Shown: in pieces, positions 10,613 to 22,024 of the stretch | Numbering within the stretch: position 1 is the stretch's first letter | Layout of the letters: the number at the start of each line of letters is the position of its first letter | Assembly: GCA_003024175.1 (NCBI GenBank) | Contig: MDYQ01000232.1 | Coordinates: 1-41,481, forward strand | DNA from: Planoprotostelium fungivorum | Taxonomy: Eukaryota; Evosea; Variosea; Cavosteliida; Cavosteliaceae | Length of the DNA stretch: 41,481 bases | Reading direction: 5' to 3' | The notes under the pieces: model-generated | The model's input: only the letters and a program-made list of their open reading frames with translations | What the model was told of the DNA's origin: nothing | The model's database searches: none | Translations under genes and position numbers: made by a program

Positions 10613-11021
10613 ATGGTCTATTCACAATTCAAAGTCGACTATGACTTCAGTGAGTTCACGTGAAGAGTGTGACAGTGATTCTAACTCCACATTAGACAGA
10701 AGAAAGGAGTTTGCAGAGAAGATTAGAGGCAAATATCCAGACCGCATTCCAGTCATCGTAGAGAAGGCACCAAAGAGCGACGCCCCCGAGATAGACAAGA
10801 AGAAGTATCTCGTGCCCGCCGATATCACCGCTGGAAAGTTCATCTTTGAGATCAGAAAGCAGATCAAGTTGAACCCAGACCAAGCTATCTTCTTATTCGT
10901 CAACGACACTATTCCTGCCACTGGACAACTGATGAGTCAGATCTACGAGAAGAACAGAGATGAAGATGGATTCCTCTACGTCACTTACAGCGGAGAGAAT
11001 ACGTTTGGGTCAGACTGCTGA
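10613..11021 (+). CDS. ATG8: ATG8 ubiquitin-like autophagy protein
   Basis: Two exons, 10613-10649 and 10696-11021, give 120 residues. The start [12 protein letters not shown] is split from the rest by a 46-nt intron. The body is nearly canonical: [79 protein letters not shown]. It ends TFGSDC, so the ATG4 protease would remove Ser-Asp-Cys to expose Gly117 for conjugation to phosphatidylethanolamine. The protein coats growing autophagosomes and recruits cargo receptors through the hydrophobic pockets of its ubiquitin fold. Length and sequence match the family; the short three-residue C-terminal extension is normal. Confidence 0.97.
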
Positions 11022-11344
11022 GCCTTTGTCTTGTATATAAATGAGTTTTCCAATGCCTATTCATCCATTATAGTGTCATCAAAGATCATTTCGACCAAAC
11101 GAGGGCACTCACAGTTATCGAACCTCCTATCCTGCCCGTTATGATGAGTGTCAAATGAATGATCATTTCACCGTTCATGTCATTCGGACATCATATGATC
11201 AGTGGACGCTGATGGAGTGAACTGGAGTTCTTTAGAAGAGGAATAGATGATTTTATATAGAATGGAGCTGGTGACAAAGCACCAGCAATGCATGTCCTTA
11301 GACCTCCACCGACGATGATCGTGTCTAATGATCTGACTTATTAG
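11022..11344. other. ATG8 3' flank and unresolved 5' end of the LRR receptor gene
   Basis: An intron acceptor (TTATTAG) ends at 11344, so at least one upstream exon of the LRR receptor should lie here or further left, but no ATG followed by a signal peptide could be linked to it in the right phase. Confidence 0.5.
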
Positions 11345-14300
11345 GAAACCAATGGAACCGAAAGGGAAATTGGACATCCACCAACGCCTGCAGTTATGAC
11401 GGAGTCACTTGCAGGAATGGATCCGTCACCGCCATCCGTCTCATCCGTAACAATCTCTCCGGGTCCATTCCGTCTTCTCTTGGAGGACTCTCTCAACTCA
11501 CTTTTCTCGTTTTAGACCAGGTGATGGGATCATTTCAAATGGCAAAGATGGTTGAGCTCCGATCTGACGCAGAATGCAGAATGAGTTGACTGGCCTCATA
11601 CCTTCGTCTCTATCTTCCCTCGTGAATCTGCAACAATTATCTCTCTATGGAAATCAACTCAGTGGTCACCTCCCCGGTATGTCGTCGCATCAACCTCCTC
11701 GTCCATCCACGTGTCCTCTGATCGATCATCAGACTTCTTTCGTTTCATGCCTTCTCTAGAGTACCTATCTCTCGGTCTAAATCAACTGAGGTGACGTCCC
11801 AAACGTAGCACTATACTCACAAAGTCCAGTGGTCCCTTACCTCTTTCTCTCTTCAATTCTACGAATCTCATCACTCTCGATCTGGTGCGTCATCTGATGA
11901 AGAGAATCGTCTTTGAATCTATCTCTCAGCGAAGCAATCGATTCGCTGGCAATATTCCAGCCATCGATGCAATGCAGCTGGGGACGCTCATCTTAGACGG
12001 TAATCTACTGGAAGGACCACTTCCTTCCATCTACAACGTGCCATCTTCCATGGTGACCTTCTCCATGGCAAACAACAGGTGGATACGTAACGTGAAATTT
12101 CTCACACAATTCGATAGGTTATCCGGTGAAATTCCGTCGAATTATTCTCTCTTATCCAATACGGTTTATTTCTCCGTATTCGGTGACGATCTACAACGTT
12201 GTAGAACCATTTAACCTCCACCCAGGCAACCGTCGATTGAATGGAACGTTGTCGGGAATATTCGACGATATGTCCGATCTACAATACCTCTACCTCTCGT
12301 GGGTCCATCTCATCACATCACGATCGACTCATCATGAAAGTGATAATCGGTTCCGCGGCCCCATTCCTGATATCTTCCAAAACCCCATCCTCTATTTCGA
12401 CGGTAACTCAACTCATCCTCCACCTCTCACCTCTTCCTCTTCTATACGTCGTCCTCTCCCCTTCCATCTCACCTCTCTCAGCTCAATCGAATCTTTTGAA
12501 CGGACCTTTACCTCAGAGTCTATTCGAGAGCCAAACTCTGACTTGGCTTCGATTAGGAAAAAATCTCATCGGTGGGCAGTTACCTGAGGCCATCGGAAAC
12601 GTCACGAGCTTGAAGGCTCTGTATCTCAACGAGGTGATGACGTCATCATCCATCGTCGAGTCACGTGACTGAAGGAGGGTAGTGCGGGTTCGTTGGACCC
12701 ATTCCCTCATCTCTGTCCAGATTGACAGATTTAGAGATACTCTGGATGAACCAAGTGAGACGAAGAGACGTGCCTATCTCTGACACAACGACAGAATGCA
12801 TTCGAGGCAAGTATACCCAGCGAGTTGGGAGAACTGTCACGATTGCAGCAGTTGATGTTGCACTCGAATCGATTGAGTGGTTCTATACCATCAGAGTTGG
12901 GATATCTCACGAATCTGACGAGTGAGTCACGTTCGGCATGTCGTCTATAACATCGACGTCACTTCGTGTAGACATCGTGATGTTCGTGTTCTGATGACAT
13001 CATCAAGTGTTCAGTGTCGGCATCAATCAATTGTCCGGTACGATTCCAAACACTTTCACTCAGCTCGATCGATTGCAATCATTCTTATCAGATAATAATC
13101 CGAATTTGAGTGGAACTATCGAATTCGTCTCTTTCATGCCGCAATTGCAAGAATTAGACGTCAGCTATTGTAACTTCAGGTGATGTGCGAAGAAACTTCT
13201 TGGAAAATTGATGGAGAACTAGTGGAGCGATTCCCACGAACATATCACATTTGGACTCGCTGGAGGTGAAATTTCGATGAACATTCGAATTAACTGAAAG
13301 CAAACAGTTCTTCATCGTGTTGAACAATTCATTGGTCAGGTGAAATCTCCTTGAAATTTCTGACAAATGTTTCAGGATGGTTCCCTGCCCGATTTCAGTC
13401 CAAACGCTCCGCTGTACGAGATCGACGTTTCTTCGAATTTTCTCTCGGGGATTCTGCCCCCGGTGATCTCATCTACAACGTTGTAGATGGATGATCTCAC
13501 ACCATCTCAGGTTCTGGGAGCCGATCTGCGATATTTCTACGCCAGCCACAATTCTTTCAGTGGCCATTTGAGAGACGAGTGGTCCAAGTATGTGAATTTA
13601 CAGGCTCTCGTTCTAGATCACAATCGAATCGGTAACCTGGGAGACGGACTAGATGGTAACCAGGTGACGGTTCACGATGGAGTTGAGACGTACCGATTGA
13701 CGATATCAGTTTTACATTCTACAGAATTTCGCTTATCTTCAGATCTTTGATGTTTCGTACAATGACTTGAGTGGCGAGCTGCCGTCAGACGTGTTCGACA
13801 AATTGTACGGTATCATAGATTTACGTATGTCGGTGAGAAACCTCCACGACATTCAAACGATGACAAACTGCGAACAGAACAATCGATTGAGCGGTAGCTT
13901 TCAGTTTGGTGACGAGAAGATGTCCAACCTGAGAAGCATCGATCTATCTGTGAGAAGGCGTTGCGTGATGAAGGATGACGTCACACAGGTCAATCGATTC
14001 AGTGGTACTATTCCAAGCTTGTATCACTGTGATCTGCTGCGTAGTATCAACCTCAGCCATAATCTGGTGAGGTATATGTGTGGATTTCGTTGACATTTCA
14101 TTCAGTTTTCTGATACGTTCACTTCGCTGTGGGGCGTAGCGGAAGATCTGGAGGTCTTGGACTTGGTGATTGTTTCTCGAAAATTTCCCTCATTTTATTC
14201 ACTTTTAATCTTTCCTCAGTCTCATAATCAATTGTACGGTCAATTGCCCTCCTCCCTGGGAAATATACCCAATTTGAAAGAATTATATATCGACTACAAC

Positions 14301-17268
14301 GGTTTCGGTGGTGCGTCGTCACGTTCATTGCCTGTCGTATGTTCAACCATTGACTCAGCCAGGTGAAATTCCGATCGAATTAGGCTCAATCGACACACTC
14401 ACCACTCTGAGCCTGAGTCACAATTCCTTCTCAACTTCATCTCTGTCCTTCCTCTCCTCTCTCGGCGGTCTCAAATATTTGGACCTGTCGTACAACGAGA
14501 TTTCGTCGGAATTGCCTCTCAGTTTGGGTGAGATATTGTGAAGGGTAGAGAGTGACCGACGATGACAGCACCCATGATATCATACATCGACGTATCCAAC
14601 AACTTGATCAGAGGTAGTGTGACGGGTCTGTCGAACCTTTTGTACCTACAGATGGCTCGAATGGTGAACGACACACTATCTCATCTTTCTGACTCGTTTG
14701 AAACAGAACGACAACGAATTAGAGGGTGGAGTCAGTGTCTTTGTGGGTGATCCCAAAGTGGGTCTCGTTTCGAAATCGTTTTCGTTTGGATTGATCGTGA
14801 CGATAGGAATTGGATCTGAGCCACAATCGATTGAGCGGTGGACTCTCTTTCTTATCTCAATTGTCTTCCATCGCCATTCTCAGACTGAACAACAATCATT
14901 TCAATGGTCAGATACCACCCCTCACCTCTCGAAAGAACCTGCAGGTAGTAGACGTAAGGTACGTACGAATTTCATCTCTCACATCGTGGACTCAGCTCTC
15001 CACAGTTGTAACGAGATCGAAGGCCAGATGCCAGATTTTATAGATCTCTTCTCTCTTCAGAATCTGAACGTCAGTCACAATCGATTGAACGGTAGTGCAC
15101 CTTCCTTCACTCATTGTCGCGATCTCAAAAATGTCGACATGTCCCACAACAGGATACGTTACGTCACGCAGGTGATCGCGTTGTAGATGAGTATCGATCG
15201 ACGATATCCAGGCGACGCTCACCGATCACGTGACCTGCAATTTCGATGAAAATCCGATACATTGTCCGGTGGCTTGGCCTTACGTCGGACAATGCGGAAT
15301 CGTCTGCACGAGGCTGGGCGACGAGGCTGCCAAAAGTTTGGATTTTCACATGGAAGGTGACGTCTCTACTTTCGACCGCAACGGCTTCCTCTCAGCTTTA
15401 TCATCTCTCACAAACATCACACGACATCGTCTATCCATCACCGACATCCGGTGAGTCACATCGAGAACGCATCGTCGATGTCGTCACGATGACCCCATCA
15501 AGATCCGGTAGTGTCATTGCTACCATCACGGTCTCTCCTGCTTCACTGGATGATGTGAATCAAGGTTCAGTGGAAGACACTGTGTGGCTCCTTCACTCTC
15601 TCAGCGAAAGTGAATACGCATCGGTCGGTATCAAACTCTTGGATGCAGTGGGAACTACTGTTCCCGCCGTACAATCCCCCACACCGTTGCCCGTGGGCGC
15701 TATTGTGGGAGCTGTCTTGGGTGAAATTTCATCGGGATTTCGATCGAATATTGATTCGGACAGGTGGCTTCTTCGTATTGATTGTCATCACGATCTCACT
15801 CTTCTCCATGCATCGCCGACACATCAAGAGAAGAGAAGCCACGAGACAGCTAGCAATGATCGATGTGTCTCAGTTGAACACATCCACCGTGAAGAAGTCA
15901 TTGATCGATTACGATGAGCTGAGGGACACTCGACAGGTGATCCATTCGATGGTTTGTTTCATGTGATGGATATTTCGATTTGATTCGATATGCAATGTGG
16001 TCGAACATTCGATTGATTCGCGTTGTAGATCGGACAAGGAGCATTCGGTATCGTCTACAGAGCAAAGTGGAGGGAAACACTCGTTGCCGTGAGCTCATTG
16101 TAGATGGATGCGTCGGTGACGTGTGATGACGTCATCAGATCAAACAGATCCGCGCCGAATTTGTCACACAGAAACAACTCGAAGAATTCCTGAGAGAGGT
16201 ATGTGTACCTCTATCTACAACGAGCCACACTGAAACGTGGTAGGTTGGAATATTGCAGAACCTGAAAGTCCATCCCAATATCGTCACATTCATAGGAATG
16301 ACCTTCCCACCCCAATCTCTATCGCTCATCACCGGTGACACCTCATCATGACGCTCGTCTTTAGATAACGACCGTGTCTGAATCGAGTCAGAATTCTGTG
16401 CCGGTGGATCACTCTACGAGTTCTTGAGAAAGAACGATTGCATGATGGACGAGAAGCTCAAGTTTATATCGGAGATCGCGTTGGGTATGTTGCACCTCCA
16501 CAAAGAGAAGGTGATCGACGACATCATGCGATGATGACGATGTGACGTGGTGGATTAAAGAGGTACAGGTCATTCATAGAGACCTAGCGGTGAGGAACAT
16601 TCTATTGAGCCGACATCTAGAGGCCAAGGTGGCGGATTTTGGTCTGTCGAGGGAGCAGGAGAACACGGACGTTGCATCACAGACGCAACAGATGATCGGT
16701 CCCATCAAGTGGATGAGCCCAGAAGCCATCCTCCATTCCCAGTATTCCACGAAATCAGATGGTGAGAGAACGTCCCCACGGACCGTCATCCAATCATCCA
16801 TCACATCACACCATCACGATGAATCACACGTATCACTTCTGACATTCGAATAGTCTTTTCTTTCGGTGTGACCGTGTGGGAGATCATCACTGTGAGCACT
16901 TGCATGAGATCTCATGTGATGTGACGGCGAGACAGGTGGACGAGCCTTGGGCCGAAATGGACGCCATCAGCGTCGCGATGCACGTTGTTGCATCTCCCAA
17001 TCACCGTCTATCTGTCCCTCAGGGCACTGTCCCTCTTCTCTCTCAGATGATGACAGGTGCAGTTGCGAATCAGACATGATGTGATGCTGATTCTGATGGA
17101 ACAGCGTGTTGGAAGACAGATCCCATCGATCGGCCCACTTTCGAGGAGATCTGCGATGCATTGAGGACAGACACAGACACCGGACCATCACCATCATTGT
17201 CACCTGGTAACCCACATGATACCTACGCACCGTTAGAAGTGGCACAACACATCCAATTAGAGGTGTAG
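11345..17268 (+). CDS. Leucine-rich-repeat receptor with tyrosine-kinase-like intracellular domain (5' end unresolved)
   Basis: About 30 exons can be joined. The first, 11345-11520, encodes an LRR N-cap (NQWNRKGNW, then NACSYDGVTC) and the first repeat. More than fifteen LRRs follow, such as NELTGLIPSSLSSLVNLQQL, then a Cys-containing cap (CPVAWPYVGQCGIVC). One membrane span (15700-15810, VGAIVGAVLG then GFFVLIVITISLFSM, with an intron inside) precedes a basic juxtamembrane segment. The kinase starts at 16029: IGQGAFGIVY, AIKQI lysine, IHRDLAVRNILL, VADFGLS and GPIKWMSPEA. The HRDLAxRN and IKWMSPE forms are those of tyrosine and TKL kinases. Many introns fall between LRR units at the conserved Asn. 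The likely role is surface sensing with phosphotransfer inside the cell. No signal peptide was found, so the true N-terminus is missing from this model. Confidence 0.85.
12190..12205. repeat. Intronic palindrome TCTACAACGTTGTAGA
   Basis: 16-bp perfect palindrome inside an LRR receptor intron; core of the recurrent 18-bp motif. Confidence 0.9.
13471..13488. repeat. Intronic palindrome ATCTACAACGTTGTAGAT
   Basis: Full 18-bp perfect palindrome inside a second LRR receptor intron. Confidence 0.9.
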
Positions 17269-17317
17269 GTTAACCTCACACACATGATGATGATAGAAAT
17301 TAATCAGTCGTTCGTCT

Positions 17318-18001
17318 TTAATTCTTCTTATCCTTCTTCTCTTCTGCTCTGTCCACTAATCTGGTCATGATGATGGAGGGAATGACTGAGCCCACAAAGA
17401 CCAAAGCTGCTGCGAGACGATCTGCGAAGGGGCGTGGTAGCTGAAAGACGTAGTGCAGAGGTGAAGTCCACGGTGTGAGCTGGAAGACCAGAGCCATCTG
17501 GAAGATGAATGCCCAACGATAAGACACTCCCCTCTTCTCATTGAGCCTCCATACGATGATACACAAGACGAGGCAGAAGACGGCCTCGATGATCCATGCA
17601 GTTGTTCCTAGTTTGCCCCACAGACCCATTCCAAATCGGATGGACGAGTGCGGATAGAGGGCCAAATCAGAGTTATGAAATGGCCAATCGGCCAACCAAT
17701 GGGCCATAGAAGAGAGTCCAGCCACCAACATGGTCTTTCGACCGTGAGAGATGAAGAGGAGAGACCAGATGATGGACCAGAAGACGGTGGCGGCGAGGGA
17801 GTGATCGTAATCCATGAAATCGAGGTCGACGAACATGTAGGGTGTGGCCTGGGGATTCGGTGTGATGCGATTGATACCCGCCATTCCAAAGATGCCGTTG
17901 ATAACGTCGATCCATTCAGCTCCCCATATGATGCTGGTCGTCGGGATCTTTGGGTATAATGCTTTGATCAGGAGGGCGATGGCAAAGTGTCCGCTGAACA
18001 T
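17318..18001 (-). CDS. DUF457/YdjM-like predicted membrane-bound metal-dependent hydrolase
   Basis: A single open frame of 227 codons without introns. It has five or six hydrophobic segments and the motif order I associate with bacterial DUF457/YdjM relatives: SGHFAIALL at the start, IIWGAEWIDVINGIFGMAGI, MDYDHSLAATVFWSI, SSMAHWLADWPFHNSDLALY and GMGLWGKLGTTAWIIE. Conserved His and Asp residues at membrane edges (GHF, DYDHS, AHWLAD) suggest a metal site, hence the hydrolase label, but no activity is proven for most members. The C-terminus is a charged tail (RAEEKKDKKN). It is convergent with the LRR receptor gene, whose stop lies 50 bp away. The absence of introns in such an intron-rich region makes bacterial origin worth testing. 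Confidence 0.75.
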   Translation of the reverse strand: MFSGHFAIALLIKALYPKIPTTSIIWGAEWIDVINGIFGMAGINRITPNPQATPYMFVDLDFMDYDHSLAATVFWSIIWSLLFISHGRKTMLVAGLSSMAHWLADWPFHNSDLALYPHSSIRFGMGLWGKLGTTAWIIEAVFCLVLCIIVWRLNEKRGVSYRWAFIFQMALVFQLTPWTSPLHYVFQLPRPFADRLAAALVFVGSVIPSIIMTRLVDRAEEKKDKKN

Positions 18002-18544
18002 GTTCTAATCGAGCGTCTGTCTCGAAATGATTCCGACCGGTGGATGGTGTTTGTGCGGGAATGACGAATTTTGGCGGGTCGCACAGTTGGGACGATGATA
18101 CGACACCTTCACATCCTCTCTCGCGATCGAACACAAACTACATCGCCGTCGCGGACAATGCCGTGACCTAACCTTCTCTTTCGAAAAGAACGTATCGTTC
18201 ATTTATAGCGGGTTTAGACGATGATCCTTTTCATCTACTACACATGAGCTCCTATTTAGACGATCGCGATCGTGTTCATTCACGGTAAGAACCTGGTGCG
18301 TTGACGAGAAGGGAAAAGATCAATTCCTCACACGGCGTCTCTCGGCGTGCCCACCGGTTCCGTCATTCCCCTGACGCTAAAGAGGTACCACTCCACATCT
18401 CACGTAGAACTCCCCCTCGCGGACACAACTCGAAAACTCTAAAGACGTGCGACCCGCCTGCTCGAAAGCGAGCGGTTTCTCCTCTTACGTCGACTACCTT
18501 CTGCACCGTCTCATCATCACAATATCAACACACACAAGAAACAA

Positions 18545-18760
18545 ATGGAGACCATCAAGAACGCTGCCAACTACGTTGCCGAATCCGTCCAGGGAGCTGC
18601 TGCTACCACCTCCAAGGAGGCCAACAAGGAAGTCGCCAAGGACAGCGACCAGTCCATTGGAACCCGTCTCAACGCCGGAGTCGATGCTCTGAAAGACAAG
18701 TCATCCGAGACCAGCCACGACGCCAAGGCCGAGGCTTACAAGCAGAAGGCTACCCACTAA
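18545..18760 (+). CDS. Grg1/Ccg-1-like small hydrophilic stress protein
   Basis: A 71-codon intronless gene. The protein starts METIKNAANYVAESVQGAAA and continues TSKEANKEVAKDSDQSIGTR, then a Lys/Asp/Ser/His-rich tail ending YKQKATH. The order AANYV, TSKEANKxVAKD, GTR and the His-Asp-rich tail matches the fungal glucose-repressible protein Grg1 (Neurospora ccg-1), a short abundant protein induced by starvation, stress and the clock, of unknown biochemical role. Length is the usual size. It is preceded by a C/A-rich leader with ACAACACACACAAGAAACAA-like composition typical of highly expressed genes. Function here is inferred from the family only. Confidence 0.8.
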   Translation: METIKNAANYVAESVQGAAATTSKEANKEVAKDSDQSIGTRLNAGVDALKDKSSETSHDAKAEAYKQKATH

Positions 18761-18982
18761 ACTCGAGATTGTTCATAAAAAGACGAATGATAGAGATGTG
18801 ATTGATGTACGATCGTTTTGGATGATGAGGTGCAGATGATTATACATTCGTGCTACGCGGCGCGATATTGGTGTTCTGTGTCATGGATATGGTAGAAAGC
18901 ACGGAGAAATACCATTGTAGTATAAGAGGATGATGTGACGTCAGTTCATTATCTACGAAACAACAAGAACAACAGAAACACG

Positions 18983-20194
18983 AGTGAGAGCGTATTCGTC
19001 ATAAGACGATGCTGATCTATCAACAGTGGAAGGAACCGAACGCGGACACAAGCATCACCACGGAGCAGAGGTAATGCTTCCATCATTTTCCATCCAATCA
19101 CCGTCTAAGACTCTATCAGCAACAAGTCTACGGACAGCCTAACTACGGAGGCGAATACGCTCAACAGCAAGTCTATGGACAACCTGGATATCCTCAACCT
19201 CAGGCAGGATATCCTGATCCTTATGGACAACCTCAGGCTTACGGCCAACCTCCTTATGGTCAGCCTGCATATGGTCAACCTCCATATGGACAAGCACCAC
19301 CACCCGGTGCATACGGAGCACCAGCTGGTTATCCTCAACAGGCACCCGGTTACGGCGCACCTGCACCTGGATATGGAGGTAATGCACAAGGATCGATTCG
19401 AAGACAGAGATTGAAGATGCAATCAGGTGGCTACGGCGCTTACACTCAAGTCCCCGGCTACGGCTGGACTCAGCAGTTCCAACAGAACATCAACCCCGAC
19501 GCAGCCAGAGCTGCATTCGAGAAGGTTCGATCACGTGCACACGTCACCATCTCTTAAAGAACTCAGGTCGATGTCAACCGCTCTGGAACTGTCGAATGGA
19601 ACGAACTTCGTCACGCTTTGAGCCAGATCGGTTACACTCACGATGAAGAGACCGTCAAGGTCTTGATGTCCATGTATGATCTCGATCACAGCGGCAGTCT
19701 CGACTTCAACGGTGAGATGATCATGCAGCATGGTTGCATTACGTTTCATATGACTCATCCTCTTTACAGAGTTCACTCAGTTGACTGGCTACCTCAGCCA
19801 GAGTGGAGAGAACTTCAACAAGCACTCCCAACTGGGAGGAGCTCCACAAGGACAGATGTCTCAGAACCAAGTCTTAGAGGCCATTTCTGCCCAACATGGA
19901 GGTGATACGATGTCTAACATCACATCCATCTCACACGACGATGCAGGTTTCCTCAACCGTATCGGAGGTAGCGCCTTCGTCCAGTCTCTCATCATGTACT
20001 TTGACAGACATCGCACGGGCTACATCACATTGGGTGTCTTCTTGTCCATCTTGGCCATCATCGGAGTCCTGAGAGTCTTACACGAGAGAAACAAGTTGCC
20101 CGCTGAGAACTTTGAAGATCCATCTCAGCACCAGTCCATCATCCAGAAGTTGATGGGATTCGTCCACGGCACCAACCGTGAGATCGTTGCTTAA
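18983..20194 (+). CDS. Penta-EF-hand type calcium-binding protein with Gly/Pro/Gln/Tyr-rich N-terminus
   Basis: The start codon is split: A at 18983, intron 18984-19026, then TG. Exons 18983, 19027-19070, 19120-19378, 19427-19524, 19567-19711, 19770-19901 and 19947-20194 give 308 residues. The N-terminus (to about residue 110) consists of GQPxYG-like repeats, as in peflin, sorcin and ALG-2 relatives. Two good EF-hand loops follow ([12 protein letters not shown] and [12 protein letters not shown]), then a degenerate one (DRHRTGYIT) and a hydrophobic helix [15 protein letters not shown]. Family members bind calcium, dimerise and move to membranes or ESCRT-linked partners. The last loop lacks an acidic residue at the final chelating position and probably does not bind calcium. 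Confidence 0.85.
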
Positions 20195-20466
20195 AGACGA
20201 CGAAATAGATTCTACTCTATGAATGTGTTGGTCATCTTTGAAGACATGCAACAGCAGCCACATGATAGACATGTTTATTGTTGAAAGAAGTAGTGATAGA
20301 GATTTCAAAAACAAGGCACGATCTCTGTAAAAATGATGATGACGACATCATCGAAAGGGAGGACACGAGCACAATCACATGAGAACATGAAGAGTATTGA
20401 ATGGTTGTGATCTATTTACATATGTATCATTACGATGTCTTCTCTACACGGTGAAAAATATTGGCC

Positions 20467-21292
20467 TCAGTGAACCCATGGCAGCGTCTGTGATGTCGCT
20501 GTCGGTGATGATGCACTCTGCGCGGTGGCCATGTTCTGAAAGTACTGCGAGAACATGTACATGATGACCATGGTGTACCACGATACGGCGGTCTGTGTCG
20601 TCTGAGGTTGCGAAGATTCGTCTCTGCCCATGGCGTTGATGTTCATCGTCTGCATTCTCTCGAGGCTCTTCGCCAAGAGAGGTGATTGGCTTATCATCTG
20701 TTGCAGGGAGAGGAGCTCCTTCTTCATTATGTCGTTCTCAGCTTGGAGGCGTGCGAGCTCGTTGGTGATCTCTGTCTTCTCGACGTTGAGATGGGTGAGC
20801 TCATTCTCTAATTCTCCCAAATGTGCCTTCTTCCTGTCCCTGGACATTTGGGCCGAGCGCTTGTTGGCCTCTAGACGTTCGCGGTTGCGCTCGTTGGCGG
20901 CAGAATTGGCTCTCGTTCTCTTCATTGGAACTGGGTTGATAGAGAGAGCTATTCAATATGAGATGGGCTTCCACATGCTTCCCATCAATGGTCTCACCTT
21001 GATCGACTCTGGGGTTTTCTTCCCTCTCTTCGGTGACCTCTGCATCTTGTATGAGCCAAGAGTCTACCTCCGGCTTGAAGTCAAAGACATCAGCTGCCTC
21101 TAAAATGGGCTCTGGTACGATGAGAGTGGCTCCATCTGAAGACAATTCTTCCGTATCGGGGCTCCATTTGATGTCCAATGCAAAGTCCTCTGGGTTCATC
21201 AACCCTTCCACGAAGCCACCAGTGGATTGATCGAGAGTTCCTTGACCCTCCATGTCTAACAGTCCATCAAACGAGAGTTCGTCTTGCATCAT
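20467..21292 (-). CDS. bZIP transcription factor
   Basis: Two exons, 20998-21292 and 20467-20930, give 252 residues from ATG at 21292. An acidic N-terminal half (activation-type) precedes the basic region ERNRERLEANKRSAQMSRDR, which has the bZIP pattern NxxSAxxSR contacting DNA, followed by leucine heptads LGELENELTHLNVEKTEITN and ELARLQAEN. After the zipper lies SWYTMVIMYMFSQYF, hydrophobic enough to be a membrane anchor, as in ATF6 and OASIS factors, though short. The frame stays open and coding-like upstream of the chosen ATG to about 21445 (includes EDSKKRKRATKRSSARVRRN, a nuclear-localisation-type cluster) with no in-frame ATG, so a further 5' exon with the real start is likely. Confidence 0.85.
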
Positions 21293-21781
21293 CTTGTAGT
21301 GTGTGTCTCTCGGTTTGTGATCGTATGTGAATGCTCCTGATCGGAAGTTGAATGGGTTTCGGCGAACCCGGGCTGACGACCGCTTCGTGGCCCGTTTCCT
21401 TTTCTTGGAATCCTCAAATGCTCCGAACTTCCGGAGGAGGTCGTGATGATGGCGACATCAGAGGAAAAAAACGTGAACGTGGAATGATATCGATTAGAGG
21501 GTGTGATATTGTTCCTGTTTGGTGGTTGTGATGTGTAATGCAAGAGATAAATGGAAGAGATATATATTTAATTCGTTTTATTCTGGCATTTGTAATTTCC
21601 ATTGGAAGAACTTTCATTGAAGCGGAAGCCGCCGTCTCATCAATGTCGACATGAGCTCTGCCCAAAACCAACTACGCTCAATGTCGACACAGAATAGTCC
21701 GCTGAGGGAACCCGCTTATCACTTTTCAACCATCACCGCAACTGTAAGCAGCCCGACCCTTCCTTTTCTTAGAAAGAACTC
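21293..21781. other. Upstream region of bZIP gene, probably with extra coding sequence
   Basis: Minus strand from about 21445 to 21293 reads in frame with the bZIP exon and looks coding; an upstream start exon was not identified. The rest shows nothing specific apart from a CCCTCTAATC branch-point-like word at about 21491-21500. Confidence 0.4.
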
Positions 21782-22024
21782 ATGAAGTCCAACAGAACCA
21801 ACACAAGCGTCGCCGTGAAGAACAACATCAACAAGACCATCAAGAAAGATTCGAAGATCAAGATGGAGGCCAACACGTTAGAAGTGTTCTTTGAGATGCC
21901 CCAGACACCTATGAACACGTCACAGTACATCATGAGCCTTCGGGTAGAAGATGAGACAGCCAAAACCCTCTCAGAAGATCGAATGATTTCCAACTCGTTC
22001 GGATCTATGATCGGTGTGATGTAA
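21782..22024 (+). CDS. Small hypothetical protein
   Basis: An 80-codon single frame from an ATG at 21782. The N-terminal third is basic and Asn/Lys-rich (MKSNRTNTSVAVKNNINKTI), the rest has NTLEVFFEMPQTPMNTSQYI and ends FGSMIGVM. No signal peptide, membrane span or known domain. Coding status is supported by composition and by its divergent position against the bZIP gene, but it could be the last exon of something longer. Function unknown. Confidence 0.5.
   Translation: MKSNRTNTSVAVKNNINKTIKKDSKIKMEANTLEVFFEMPQTPMNTSQYIMSLRVEDETAKTLSEDRMISNSFGSMIGVM

Noticed and set aside
18301-18801. 166-codon plus-strand open frame overlapping the Grg1-like gene
   Set aside because: Lies in another frame, Arg/His-rich without domain pattern, and has no ATG; the overlapping Grg1-like frame explains the region.
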